Below the pieces are notes generated by a model. The model had not been told where the DNA came from and made no database searches. It saw only the letters and a list, made by a program, of their open reading frames with translations. From Aquatica leii (lineage: Eukaryota > Arthropoda > Insecta > Coleoptera > Lampyridae): 64,000 nucleotides of DNA. Position numbers and translations under genes: made by a program. The stretch spans positions 8,432,001-8,496,000 of the forward strand of contig CM069432.1 in assembly GCA_035610365.1 (NCBI GenBank), written 5' to 3'. Shown here one piece after another: positions 9,891 through 21,380 of the stretch (position 1 is the stretch's first letter; every line of letters begins with the position of its first letter).

Positions 9891-10583
9891 TACTCAAGCG
9901 AAATTCTATATGGAAAAGACACAATTTTAGTATCTTACGTACCTAAAAAATATAGAAGCGTTATGCTACTTTCAACGCAACACCAAGATTTGGAATTGTC
10001 CGGAGAAGACCTCAGTTACAAACCGCAAGTTATCTTGGACTATAATAGCTGCAAAGGAGCTGTGGACAGCGTCGATAAAATGGTGAAGGAATACTCATAC
10101 AAAAGAAATACAAATCGCTGGACTCTTGTTCTATTTTTTTAATTTCCTTGATATTGCTGCCACGAATGCATTTATTCTATACACTACGAAATTTGGAAAT
10201 TTTGAAAAAGGAAAAACATCCCGAAGGAGGTTATTTTTGGGACCGCAAGACGAAACTATCGCTCGCCCAAAAAGAGGTCGTTGTAAGATATGTCCAAGAG
10301 CAAATGACAAAAAATGTTCGGAAACATGTGAAAAGTGCAAACTTTTTGTATGTAAACAACATCGCCAGAAAAAACTACAATAATATGTAATAGTTGTTGC
10401 CCTCACTAATTTATGTTTACATTTTATTTTTATATTTTTATTATTTTAAATTTATATGAAATCTAATGTTAATTTAAAATATTAATAAAGGTTTTTCTTT
10501 ACAAAATAAAGAAAAAAAACTTGGGGTCAAATCTGACCCTACTTGGTAATCGACGCCTCAAAAATTGCTTGGTAATCCGAAGG
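9891..10583 (+). mobile_element. piggyBac element, 3' fragment
   Basis: Closely similar to the last part of the complete piggyBac at 31957-34239. The match starts exactly at the TA that borders the pogo element (equivalent to 33421). It keeps the block with the third catalytic Asp (NSCKGAVDSVDK, about 10046-10081) and the C-terminal cysteine domain (RGRCKICPRANDKKC). About 125 bp present in the complete copy (between TTATTTTTGG and GGACCGCAAG) are missing at 10240. It ends GGTAATCCGAAGG followed by TTAA (10584-10587), the intact 3' end and target site. The rest of the element is not found left of the pogo. Confidence 0.88.
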
Positions 10584-10587
10584 TTAA

Positions 10588-13557
10588 ATAGTAAAAAAAA
10601 CATGATTGCAATGATGAATCCAACAGGTATTAAACCGTCTTGGTGCAATAGTGGCTCAGCGCGGTTACGAAATGTCTTTTTTCCAATGGTTTATTATCGC
10701 AGAGACGTAACACCACGAACATATGTAAATGTTAATGAATCTCACCAGGAGTGTTACAACACGATTAGCTTAATTTGAATATTTCTTTTACGCCAAACCG
10801 TTAATAAATTTATACAGTTTCAAAGCAACTTTGAAAATATGTACGTGTCAATTTTTGTATCAACGTTGGCAAAGAATAAATCAATCAACGCTGACAAATG
10901 TTCGATTAATGTTCAATTTACATTTTGCATCCATCGACAGGATAAATCAAACAAATGTTCTTTTATGGTTGTTCAACATAAGATACATCTTTGTATGCAA
11001 TGTTATTATTGTTGACTTTGAAACAATGCCATGCCAAGTTGTTGACGTTGTGTATTACAGCTTAATAACGTTCAAATCGTTTCCTTATTTCTTTAACAAA
11101 TGCCACACTTATGCCAGCTTTAATTGCAGCTCGATTTCAGTTCGCTTCTTTAGAAGAATAATTTACTAACGGAAGCTTTTCTTGATAATATAAAGATGAA
11201 AACTAAATAATCGAATTGTTTCATAAATAGGTTTTTTGGCCCCATGGAGTGCCACATGAAACAAATATGAAATAAATGAACAAAGCAGCGTCTGCATTAT
11301 CTGTAAAATTAAAAAAAATATATAATTTGGAATGGGTAAAACGGGCGAGGCCACACAAAGAGAGGATATCTAATAACATATAATTGAAAATGACCCAAGG
11401 CATTTTATCCACCATTAAAAACATTAACCAATCAAAACGGTAACAACAAATTATGATGGACGCGTACTTGACAAGAATTATTGGATTGAAATTTCGATCG
11501 AATCAATCTTAAGAGTATTATTCGATGTATTATTTATAAAGAGTACTCGGTACAAGATAGTTACTCACGCATGTAACGCACGTCAACCTTAAATAGAATC
11601 TGATGGAAGATATCTTAAAGTTATTAGAAATGGAATTTTAAATTAAGCGCACTTAGTTACTTCGGAAAAAAATCGCATAAAAACAAAAATAGATTGGATC
11701 GTTTTTTATCGCAAACACAAAAGCGTTTTGCTTTTTTTAAAATCCATTAGTTATGCATACAATGCTATGGTAAGGACAATTCAATTCCTTTGCATTAATG
11801 ACACTTTGTCAAAACGACCTCTCAAGGTGAAGTACTTCGTCATTAATAATGCATATTTACATCAACCACTTGAAAACAAACATAATTTAACTGTATTTAT
11901 CTAAATACGAACTAAAAATAATTATCTACGAGTTGAAGTTCAAACTACAGTTAGCACCAATGTAACGTCCCGTTTAAGTTCATTACAATTAAAATTCAAT
12001 TTTTCATTCATTTATTTTTGCAACTAAAATTGCACGTAAATTTAATTCAGTTTGACAACGTCGCGTTGTTTTAACCGACTTGAAGGTTTGAAGGTTAAGC
12101 ACCACTTCCGTGTGAGCTTCTTGCGAGTTCACGTGAGTGATGCGAGAAAGACAAAATTTTCTTGATTATGGCGTAAAAACGCATGTATTTTCATTTTGGT
12201 TCATTCCATCTAATTATTGGTGAGTTTACCTTTATTTTGATATAATTTTTCTATTGAATTCAACATTTTTAGTGCTTTCAAAGTATTGCGCAATTGTTAG
12301 ACAAAGGAATGTGTTAAGACCGTTACATTGAAGTTGTGACGTAAGTAACATGATGTCATTCAAAAAACTATTCTAATTATTTGTATTTAGGGTCTTTTCT
12401 TTTTATTTTCATTGGCTTTTTCTTTTTATTGGATTTTATTCTGGATCCTTTATTTTGGTTTTGTCGTTGAATTAAAGAATTATCATTAACGAAGTTTATT
12501 ATACATGGATATTTCATGCTGATTGGTATTTATTCCTGTTGAAGAATTTTTATCACGTTAACAAAGTATGTGCTAAAAATAGAAGATATCCGATAACGTT
12601 ATGCTATACATGGTGAGTCAACTAACATTAATACTACCTGTGTTACGTTTTATCTTCAAATAATTAAGTTGAGTTGTTTTATTAAACCGAATTCACTCGA
12701 TAACAAATCAAACGTTCACGACATTTGCATTTAATCAACGATTTAATATTAATTACTTATTATGTGTAAGATTTTACGCTTTTTATTTACCACGTAACGT
12801 GGTTGGCGTCCAATATTTTATTTTAAATACTGTTTTATTCTAAATATGTTTAATTCAATTATTGTTCTTTAATGTAAATAGTTAATTAAGTTAAGTTAAT
12901 AAATTAACGGAGTTCACATCTTTGTAATTATTTCGATTCAACCCATTACCTTGATGTCTATGCCTACGATTGCTTGCCGTGGTTATATTATTTTTACTTT
13001 TATTAAATGAATTTTTACTTTTTTATTACACCAAGGCAAAAAGGCCATCATTAAAAAACCATTTAAACACTATTTACCATAAATAATATTAATTGCAAAT
13101 GTAAAAACTCTTACTTTTTTTTTCACAAAAAACTCAAATTATTACCTTCAACACGCATTCCAAATTAATATAAAAAGATACAATTTTTAATAGTAATAAA
13201 TGTTTAAAAAATTCATGTGATGCAGGTTATATATAATGTTGTAAAAACAGCAGGATGCGAAACAAAAACTTTTAAACACCACTTTTATAGCGTATTAAAC
13301 ATCAAAATTTATTTTTTTAAAGTTAATTTACGATTAAGCTATTTAGAACAATAGCTCAGAATTTTATTTAACAACCGATGTAAAAGTAAAATTAAATTTA
13401 GCTACTTTTAATAAAGTATTACACGTTTTATTTGTTTTTTTACCCACCTGTGTTCAACACATTTATCCATGTCTTCGTTAACGACAAATGAATAAGTTAT
13501 TTCAACAAGACGTTGGTAGCGCTTAATTCGACTCTTTTTTCAAAATATATTTAAGTG
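10588..13557. other. AT-rich stretch with no supported gene
   Basis: Several short open frames (for example 10831-11169 and 11166-11354) show no family features or domain-like composition. No tandem repeat or clear inverted repeat was recognised. A GC-richer patch around 12060-12180 is followed by GGTGAGTTTACC, which looks like a splice donor, but nothing supports an exon. Confidence 0.5.
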
Positions 13558-13879
13558 TGGTCGTTATTGATTACAAAAAAAAGTAAACACTCAAACACTC
13601 AAAATTTCACAATACATACAAGGATGTGTGATTATGGTAATTAAGGCTTCGTTTTTATATTGTGTTTATCAACAGACAATATTTACTTTTAACGGCATAA
13701 AAGCATAAAGTAACACGAATTTAATGTAATCGTGCAAAAATAATTATCAGACAAGCTAAAAACAAATTTACGTTAAAAAATTTTACCTACTTTAATTTTG
13801 AACTAAAAATTATGCAAACAGGAAGTACTTTGCAAATTTACAATGTTTATAAAAAATGTTTTGTTATAGAAATGGTATC

Positions 13880-14900
13880 TTAATCAAGTAAAGTTAACCC
13901 GGTGTTTTATTATCGAATATCCACGACTTTGTTACACTGGTTTTCGTGTAACAAAAAAGGTAAGCGACGGCTAACACAGTTACTCTCAGAGATGTGGTCG
14001 CAGGCTTCGTGATAATCGATTATAAACTAAATCTAAAAAGGCGCCAAAACGATAAAAAACTAAATTAGGGAGAAATCGTTTAAATCTACCCGCAGCTGAA
14101 AAAGAATAAATAACACGACAGAAGTGATAACACAGAATATATATTTATTTTATGACAGACAGTAGTTAAAAATGACGAAGAAAGTACACTAGTACATGGG
14201 TTGATATCACAGACCAAGTATAAGTGACGCCCTCGACCGGGCCATATGTTGTACAGCAAAGTGACCTAGTCGGCCTAACTTTTACACTTAAAGAAGTAGT
14301 GACTTTAGGAGTGACTTTACATTCTTAAATTAGAATACAAAAGTACAAAAATCGAAAAACTACAGAGTCAAAGCGCACCAGATAATAATATGACACAACA
14401 AAAAGGTTTTAACATTAATTGTGATTACAACCTAGTATGTGCGTATGATCAACTGACCACCTAACTATTAAGAATTAAAGTAAAAATGTAATACTTACAG
14501 TTATGTTTTATCCAGTAGGGGATTAGCTAATTCCGTACCAGTATTACTTAAAACTCAATTAAAATCTAACACAAAAGAAAACGGACATACCGCGTTATCA
14601 CAAATAAATCCTGTTTTTAATTCACACGATCACTGAAAATAAGCCAATGCGCAAAGCTTCCCTATAATTAACTTCGCAACTTGGGTAATTATTTCCTCCA
14701 ATATGATTGTATGCAACTCCTTGAACTTCAGCGACGTGACATGGAAATTTTCCAATTCAACAGGTGCTTATCAACTCCACAGATACGAAACACAGATGGG
14801 GGTGTGGAAAATCCGCTAAAGAATCAGTTTAAACAAAATTCGACAGCATATTTACGTGGAATTGCGTAAAATAACTTAACGATGAAACCCTTGCTGAGCG
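13880..14900 (+). repeat. R repeat, copy 1 (noncoding)
   Basis: Noncoding repeat starting near the small palindrome TTGTTACACTGG...CGTGTAAC (13932-13956). It includes the conserved stretch TTTTATCCAGTAGGGGATTA near 14510. A close copy lies at 20440-21380 and a more diverged inverted copy at 24262-23110. No coding frame is evident and the element class is unknown. The inverted copy was inserted inside another element, so R behaves as a mobile repeat. Confidence 0.7.
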
Positions 14901-15339
14901 CAGATACCGCTAAACGGAGATCTGTGTTGCACAAACGTTACCGGAAGAAAATGAAACCGTGCTTTTAAAACTCAACGGTCAACCACAAAGAGCAGGCGTG
15001 TCGAGGACAAATGTTATAATAGAAAATTTCTAATATACCACATTTTTAACATAACTTATTCCCAGTTTTACAATAACGGACCGATAACTAATTTACGCCC
15101 TCTACGATAAGCATAACACCGCAGCAAGTTGAAACTGGGTCCGACAGATTCGGTGTTGTAAGTATTTATTCAATATTCTCAAAAACTTTTAATGCAGAAA
15201 ACTTATTTATGTTGTAAACTAAGTTCGATTTTAATATTTTACGCAGTACAAACTGTAATTATGTCTTGCCTTTTTTTGCTATCTTATATCCAATATGGGA
15301 ACTCTGGAAAAGGAAAGGTACCTACGTTAATTTTTTAAA

Positions 15340-17660
15340 CTGTACGCTAAAGAAGAGCTCATCGAATTGGTAGTAAATGAAAACTTTTGACACGCAGATG
15401 CCTTCGTAGCCCCTCCAAATGATGAACTCGAGTCAGAAGATGATTCCGATGACGACGAAGTTCCCACATCAGATGTCAATCATTTAGGTGATCGTCAGTT
15501 GATGGTTGGAGCCACTATAAAGCTCCACAAGATTGGTGATATCACTTATATGGGTTTAGCTGATGGCCCTCAAAATCAAGACTGACATAGTGAGGATAAA
15601 ATTTCATTATCTTAATTTTTACATATTGTTACGCGCATAAATTTAAAAATGCACTACCCTGTATATTGGTTGAATTAAAGTTACTTTTCCATTTCTCGAG
15701 CATCGTTGGTCCCTTTCGACTTCGTAATTTTTTTACTCTGACCTCGTTCACTACATAAACTATGTCTGCGTGAATTAAAATTAACTTCTTAAAACATCCA
15801 CGTGTTGTGACTCGATGTATAATGAAAATATCTATACCTAATTAATTTATTCAACGCAGGGTAAGTCTTCTATTATTTTTTGGGAGTAAAGGTAATTTCC
15901 ATTTCCATGTCTTTTCATTAGCGCCATGTGCTACCTCCCAAATCTGGGTTTCCCTGTCTGTACAAGTTTAAAATCTATGTTGGAAAAGTTCTAATAGGAA
16001 GCAGTGGACCTATAAACTCTGTGATACAAGGACAGATACAATTGAATTTCTATTCGGAGGCAATTGACGTTTAACTAATACCACCTTGTACGAAAGTGCA
16101 TATGTACCAGATACAATTGATATTTTCATTCAGAGGTAATTTATAACTAATACCACCTTGGACGAAATGGCATGTGTAACAGCATACGATACGTTTCGGT
16201 TCTCTTACCTTTTATAAATGTTTCTTTTTACCTGTTGTAGAGTTTGTGAGTCACCAGGTAGACACGATTATTTTCAAGAAGTTTGACTACAGGACTACAC
16301 CTGAATCTTGGTAAGTCAATTTTTGATTTTAACTGTTCGCTGTCGCTACGGTGCTGGTCATGGATCATATTCATTAATCGTGTCGAAACGTTTAAAATGA
16401 TTTGTCATTATTACTATTATACAATTCTTTTAAGTTAAATTGTTATCGTTTGCTGATAATCTAATTTACTTACAAAGATTTTTGTATGTCCTGGTTGTAA
16501 CACTTGTGATTTGAGGGTCTTGTAAGTTGCCGATACTTCTGATGTTTTAGTACCTACGTGTACTTGTACTGGAACTAAATTTACCTACTGTGATACTATC
16601 AAATTATCTCTAATTGTTGTTCATTCTAATTGTAATCTGCAAGTCATCGTTCTAAGGTAATTTAAGGACAATTGTGGTTAATGATTTAGTTTCTTTTTTC
16701 GTTTCCTCCAGCTTTACAAACCTTAACAATTTTACACTAGCAGAAGCTATATCCGCCAAAAGAGATCTGGCGCCCATTAAAACAAAATCACTTAAACTTC
16801 CCCTGTCTCCGATAGGTATTGTTTCAATTCTACAGCGAGTCGGCCGTTCATGATTCGTAAATTACTAGAAGCAATATGAAACCTAAAACTATCGAACGGA
16901 ATTAGAGTAATTTCAATCCCAATTTTCCAAAATTTGTTTCTCCAAAACTGACGTCACCAGAACAATATCCTCATGCTGTAGCATGTCTCGATGCCTTTTG
17001 GGATGAAGGAATATTCAAATATTTACAAGAAATGTTATTGTTGTACGCTGTTCAAAAAGGAAATCATAGCATTGAAAGCAAAGTATTGTTGTAGTAAGTT
17101 CGCAAAAATGCGGCCAACGAAAGGTATAAAGTTACAAAAGGAAAGCCAATCAGATATGGATATACAGTTTGGTCTCTATGGGATCCGTGTGGCTACTTAA
17201 TTCAGTTTATAAGTAATAGACAGTATATGAAGTTGGGTTTGGGAGGGTCAATTGTTTAAACATTGTTGTCTGGGCTAGCCCAAAATGACTCTTTCAAAAT
17301 ATATAGTGACAGTTAATTTTCATTTTTTAAACTTGTAAATGAATTACAAAAATGAAGTATGATTATACTGGAACAATAAATCCCAACCGAACTGAACCTT
17401 GTGCTTTGCCATCAAGATCTGAGGTTACAAAAGACACACAGAAGAACGTGTAAATATATGAGCGATAAACCTACTGGAAATACTGTGACATTACAGAACG
17501 ATAATCGTCATGTGCTAACACTTAGCTCTTGAGATCCTGTAAAAACCATTTGGTAGTAGTATAATAAAAATATGAGCGGTGTGGATCAAATGGATCAAAA
17601 TATCAAGTGAAGTCGAAAAAATGATGGTAGGCACTTTTTGCAATTTGTTTGAATTTATAG
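15340..17660 (+). pseudogene. piggyBac-like transposase relic (second type), copy 1
   Basis: Decayed gene of the piggyBac superfamily, of the type with an acidic N-terminus. About 15400-15500 reads DAFVAPPNDELESEDDSDDD. After the TG...CA insertion, LDAFWDEGIFKYLQ and LLYAVQKGNHSI (about 16990-17070) match the first part of the DDE domain. Then GKPIRYGYTVWSLWDPCGYL (about 17140-17200) holds the first catalytic Asp in the WxxxD context, and LGLGGSIV follows. Near 17460-17650 come SDKPTGNTVTLQNDNRHV, VDQMDQNI and the KKWW region around the third Asp. Numerous frameshifts and stops are present. It differs from the piggyBac at 31957 and has no recognised ends. Confidence 0.7.
15627..16873 (+). mobile_element. 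TG...CA repeat, copy B (solo-LTR-like), with known empty site
   Basis: Starts TGTTACGCGC and ends TACTAGAAGCA, flanked by ATAT at 15623-15626 and 16874-16877. The paralogous position in unit 2 (about 22126-22140) reads TTTTACATATAAAACCTA with no insertion, which fixes both ends. Splice-like sites are a donor at 15861 (CGCAGGGTAAGTC), an acceptor at 16239-16240 after a pyrimidine-rich tract (TTTACCTGTTGTAG), a donor at 16311 (CTTGGTAAGTC) and an acceptor at 16710-16711 (TTTCCTCCAG). The implied middle exon is 70 nt. CTGGCGCCC lies about 100 bp from the end. No coding frame was found. Confidence 0.85.
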
Positions 17661-18219
17661 TCAACTAAATTTTGGCATTTAGTGTTTACTTACGAATTTG
17701 TTTTGTTTTCCTTTTCATTTGGTCAGTTGTGCCAGTGCACCAACTTAGTTTAGTTTGGTTGATTTTTAAATTTTGTCATTCAATTTTAATTTAGTAATTT
17801 TTGATGTTTTGTTTTAAAAAGGCTGTTTGTGCATTTCATTTTTTTTTTGTAATAAATGTTCAACTTTTTTTGTAATTGTAAGCTTTTAATGAATTCATCT
17901 GTTTGCAAGTCAGTTATGTTTTGCCTTCAGAATTTAGTGATCTTACACACTGAAAAGTAAGTTTTAATAGTGTGTACACCGCACGGCGTGTTTCTTTGGT
18001 TGACAAAGACTAGAAGATGTGTCATTTTTGCATATATTCATTTTCAACCGTAGAGATTTTTTCAGGTTTGATCATGAATGCTTTCGAGCACTCTTCGATA
18101 CCAGAGCGGCTGTAGCCTTTTTTTTATCGTGGGTTAAGTTTGTAAGCAATTGATTAATTGATCGCGCTTCAGTCAAGTACACGTGCATCAGGAATTGAAA
18201 AAAAAGTATTTAAAAAACG
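17661..18219. other. T-rich DNA left of the BEL/Pao LTR, unit 1
   Basis: 17661-18090 is rich in T runs and has no counterpart in unit 2, so one unit lost or gained DNA here. 18092-18219 matches 26064-26184 and is shared flanking DNA. No gene was seen. Confidence 0.5.
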
Positions 18220-18434
18220 TGTTAGAAATTATTTACTTAGTGTAGTTTGTATTATACAGCGTTAACGCGCCGATTTTATTAATAGGGGTAAAACCCGATT
18301 TATAAAATATTCCACCACCGGCATTAGTTGTAGAGTATTGTAAGAGGCATGCTACCTCGATTCTTTATGTTAACATTTTTTAAATACAATCCATACTAAA
18401 TAAAACTATTGATTGTTATTTATATTACGCAACA
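18220..18434 (+). repeat. BEL/Pao 5' LTR, copy 1
   Basis: TGTTAGAAATTATTT to ATTACGCAACA, 215 bp, with TG..CA ends. Similar sequences lie at 26185-26365 and 31789-31952. AATAAA-like signals occur near 18403. Confidence 0.85.
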
Positions 18435-18450
18435 TGGTCCTTCGAGCCCG
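18435..18450 (+). promoter_or_regulatory. BEL/Pao primer-binding site
   Basis: TGGTCCTTCGAGCCCG directly follows the LTR. It is very close to the TGGTCCTTCGAGCCGG site used by many insect BEL/Pao elements for tRNA priming. The corresponding bases are deleted in copy 2. Confidence 0.75.
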
Positions 18451-18627
18451 ATATATGTGTCCGCTAACAATTCAGGTATATTTTCCTTTGATTAATTTCC
18501 TTAAACGCTTCATATTTGAACAACTCGTTTTATTAGATATTTAGTAATCAGGAAAGAAAGTTTTGTTACTTTATCTATTATGTTTGCCTTTTATGCTTCA
18601 TTTATTATCATAATTTCTAGTTATACA

Positions 18628-19248
18628 ATGGAAGCATTAAAAAGAAAACGCGCGGTTATCAAAACCCAATTTATGTTATTTAAAAAACACTTAGAAAATG
18701 TTAAACTTGTAGTAAATAACAAATCTGGACTAACCCAACAAAATATTTGTCAATTAAAAATACGTTCAGAAAACGCTTTATTAGAAAAATTTAACGTAGT
18801 ACAATTAGAATTTGAACTTCTAATCGCGGATGAGGCGGATTTAAATTTACAACTTTTAAAACGCGAAACTTTCGAAAATAAATAGCGGTCATCAAAGCGA
18901 CGCAGGCTCGGTTTCGCCAGTTCATAGTAATCATCCTCAATTTGTTAAGTTGCCTACTATTTCAATTCCCGAATCAAAACATTTAAGAGGTGTCAATTCT
19001 TTAACACCACAACAAAATTTGTGAAATATATTTATTACTCATTTAATCGCAACTAGATTAGATTTAGTCACTTCTCGCGATTGGGAAGAAACTAAGACTG
19101 TTAACGAACTACGAACCTTAGAGGAGATAATGCTGTTTTTGAAAGATAAAACCGATTTAGAAACTCTAGAAAATAGACAAACTCTTGTTGAACGAAAATC
19201 ATCGCAAAAAACTGTCGTTCCCTTGTTCAAAATTCTGTTTGATATGTA
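18628..19248 (+). pseudogene. BEL/Pao gag relic, copy 1
   Basis: The ATG at 18628 starts MEALKRKRAVIKTQF, the usual beginning of insect BEL/Pao gag, followed by a Lys/Glu/Leu-rich helical region to a stop at 18883. Further frames give the segment LTPQQNL.NIFITHLIATRLD, then ENRQTLVERK, corresponding to the region before the zinc knuckles. Between KHLRGVNSL and the preceding part, a large block of gag is missing. The same deletion is in copy 2, so it predates the duplication. A stop after ILFDM is also shared. Confidence 0.78.
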
Positions 19249-19329
19249 GGAAAAACCATATCCTACAAGAATGTATTTCATTTTTAAAATTATCTCTAAA
19301 TGAACGTTTAGCAAAGGTTAAAGAAATTA

Positions 19330-20127
19330 AACAATTTTACAATCGATAGTTCTATTATTAAAATTCCGAATCACGTAAAACTGGCTGGTTCTGATTACTA
19401 TAATCCTAGAAAAATATATATCTTAATCGGAGGAGATTGTTTTTGGATCGTACTGGAAACTGAACGAATTCGTCTCGGAGTCTGTCAACCAATTTTGCAG
19501 AAAACACACTCTGAATGAGTAGTTTCTGGTCTTCTTATGCTTGATACTAGTAGTTCAGTGCAATGTCATCTTAACACTTCCCTTAAAGCTCAATTATTAA
19601 ATCAAATTACCAAATTTTGAGAAATAGACGAAGGTCCTACCGAAAAAACTGATACTGTTGAAGAGCGTTATTGTGAAAAACACTTTCAGGATAGCACAAT
19701 TCGTAATTCTGAAAGACATTTAGTAGTAGTATCTATTCTTCTTAAAGACTGTCCTTCAAAACTGGGTAAATCTCGCACTATAGCTGAGACACGGTTTTTA
19801 TCTTTAGAGAAACGATTTAACACGTACAACAATTTTATACAAATATATACTTCTTTTGTTAACGAACATGAGTTTCTAGGACACATGTCCGTAGCAAAAG
19901 TTAAACCAGGCCAAATATCGTACTATTTACCTCACCACGGCGTTCTCAAAGAACAGAGCGTTTCTACAAAGCTCAGAGTTGTTTTCAATGCATCGTCAGT
20001 GTCTTCTTCTGGATATTCACTCAATTCTTTGCAAATGGTTGGTCCCGTTATTCAGCGAGATCTTTTTTCTATTTTATTGCGTTTTCGTAAATATTAATAT
20101 GCATTTTTTTGCTGGTATAGAATAGGT
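19330..20127 (+). pseudogene. BEL/Pao pol relic (protease to early RT), copy 1
   Basis: Fragments in changing frames show an aspartic-protease-adjacent region (YILIGGDCFWIVLETERIRL), the conserved linker with SSSVQCHLSTSLKAQ-like residues, and the start of reverse transcriptase. The last is best seen at 19885-20097: ISYYLPHHGVLKEQSVSTKL, then RVVFNASSVSSSGYSLNSLQ and VGPVIQRDLFSILLRFR. It ends abruptly at 20127, before the catalytic box. No function remains. Confidence 0.82.
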
Positions 20128-20439
20128 CGTTTGATTACAAAAAAAAGTAAACACTCAAAATTTCACAATACATACAAGGATGTGTGATTATGGTAATTAA
20201 GGCTTCGTTTTTATATTGTGTTTATCAACAGACAATATTTACTTTTAACAGCATAAAAGCATAAAGTAACACGAATTTAATGTAATCGTGCAAAAATAAT
20301 TATCAGACAAGCTAAAAACAAATTTACGTTAAAAAATTTTACCTACTTTAATTTTGAACTAAAAATTATGCAAACAAGAAGTACTTTGAAAATTTACAAT
20401 ATTTATAAAAAATGTTTTGTTATAGAAATGGTATCTTGA

Positions 20440-21380
20440 TCAGGTAAAGTTAACCCGGTGTTCCATTATCGAACATCCACGACTTTGTTACACTGGTTTT
20501 CGTGTAACAAAAAAAGGTAAGCGACGGCTAACACAGTTACTCTCAGAAACGTGGTCGCAGGCTTCGTGATACTCGATTATAAACTAAATCCAAAAAAGCG
20601 CCAAAACGATAAAAGACTAAATTAGGGAGAAATCGTTTAAATCTACCCGAAGCTGAAAAAGAATAAATAACACGAAAGAAGTGATAACACAGAATATATA
20701 TTTATTTTATCACAGACAGTAGTTAAAAAAGGACGAAGAAAGTACACTAGTACATGGGTTGACATCGCAGACCAAGTATAAGTGACGCCCTCGACCGGGC
20801 CATATGTTGTACAGCAAAGTGGTCTAGTCGGCCTAACTTTTACACTTAAAGAAGGAGTGACTTTAGGAGTGACTTTACATTCTTAAATTAGAATACAAAA
20901 GTACAAAAATCGAAGAACTACAAAATCAAAGCGCACCAGATAATAATATGACACAACAAAAAGGTTTTAACATTAATTGTGATTACAACCTTTTATGTGC
21001 GTATGATCGACTGACCACCTAACTATTAAGAATTAAAGTAAAAATGTAATACTTACAGTTATGTTTTATCCAGTAGGGGATTAGCTAATTCTGTACCAGT
21101 ATTACCAATAACTCAATTGAAATCTAACCCAAAAGAAAACGTACATACGGCATTATCACAAGTAAATCCTGTTTTTAATTCATACGTTCACTGAAAATAA
21201 GCGAATGCGCAAAGCTTTCCTATAATTAACTTCGCAACTTAGGTAATTATTTCCTCCAATATGATTGTATTCAACCCCTTGAACTTCAGCGACGTGACAT
21301 GGAATTTCCTATTCAACTGGTGCTTATCAACTCCACACATAAAGAATACAGATGGAGGTGTCGAAACCCGCTAAAGAAAC
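20440..21380 (+). repeat. R repeat, copy 2
   Basis: Near-identical in layout to 13880-14900, including the TGTTACAC...GTGTAACA palindrome (about 20487-20511) and the TTTTATCCAGTAGGGGATTA stretch near 21065. It differs by substitutions and small indels. No coding frame was seen. Confidence 0.75.

Larger units (their letters stand above)
13558..20127 (+). repeat. Tandem segmental duplication, unit 1
   Basis: The sequence from ATTGATTACAAAAAAAAGTA near 13570 to GCTGGTATAGAA near 20125 is repeated, diverged, in 20128-28041. Order in both units: R repeat, piggyBac-like relic, flanking DNA, BEL/Pao 5' part. The DNA just left of the BEL/Pao LTR (18092-18219) is also shared, so this is duplication of a region rather than two insertions. 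The unit ends mid-pol, where unit 2 begins. It carries a TG...CA repeat (15627-16873) absent from unit 2. Confidence 0.85.
18220..20127 (+). mobile_element. BEL/Pao retrotransposon, truncated copy 1
   Basis: 5' part of a BEL/Pao LTR retrotransposon: LTR, primer-binding site, gag relic, protease and start of reverse transcriptase. It is cut off at 20127 by the tandem duplication boundary. It is an ancient, inactive copy with many stops. Copy 2 at 26185-31952 is the more complete relative. Confidence 0.88.

Noticed and set aside
10521-11424. Cluster of short frames on both strands right of the piggyBac fragment
   Set aside because: AT-rich, no domains, no consistent strand. Not supported as genes.
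11961-12327. TGTAACGTCC...GACCGTTACA could be the ends of another short LTR
   Set aside because: The flanks share no direct repeat, and no second copy exists in the window. The ends are too short to exclude chance.
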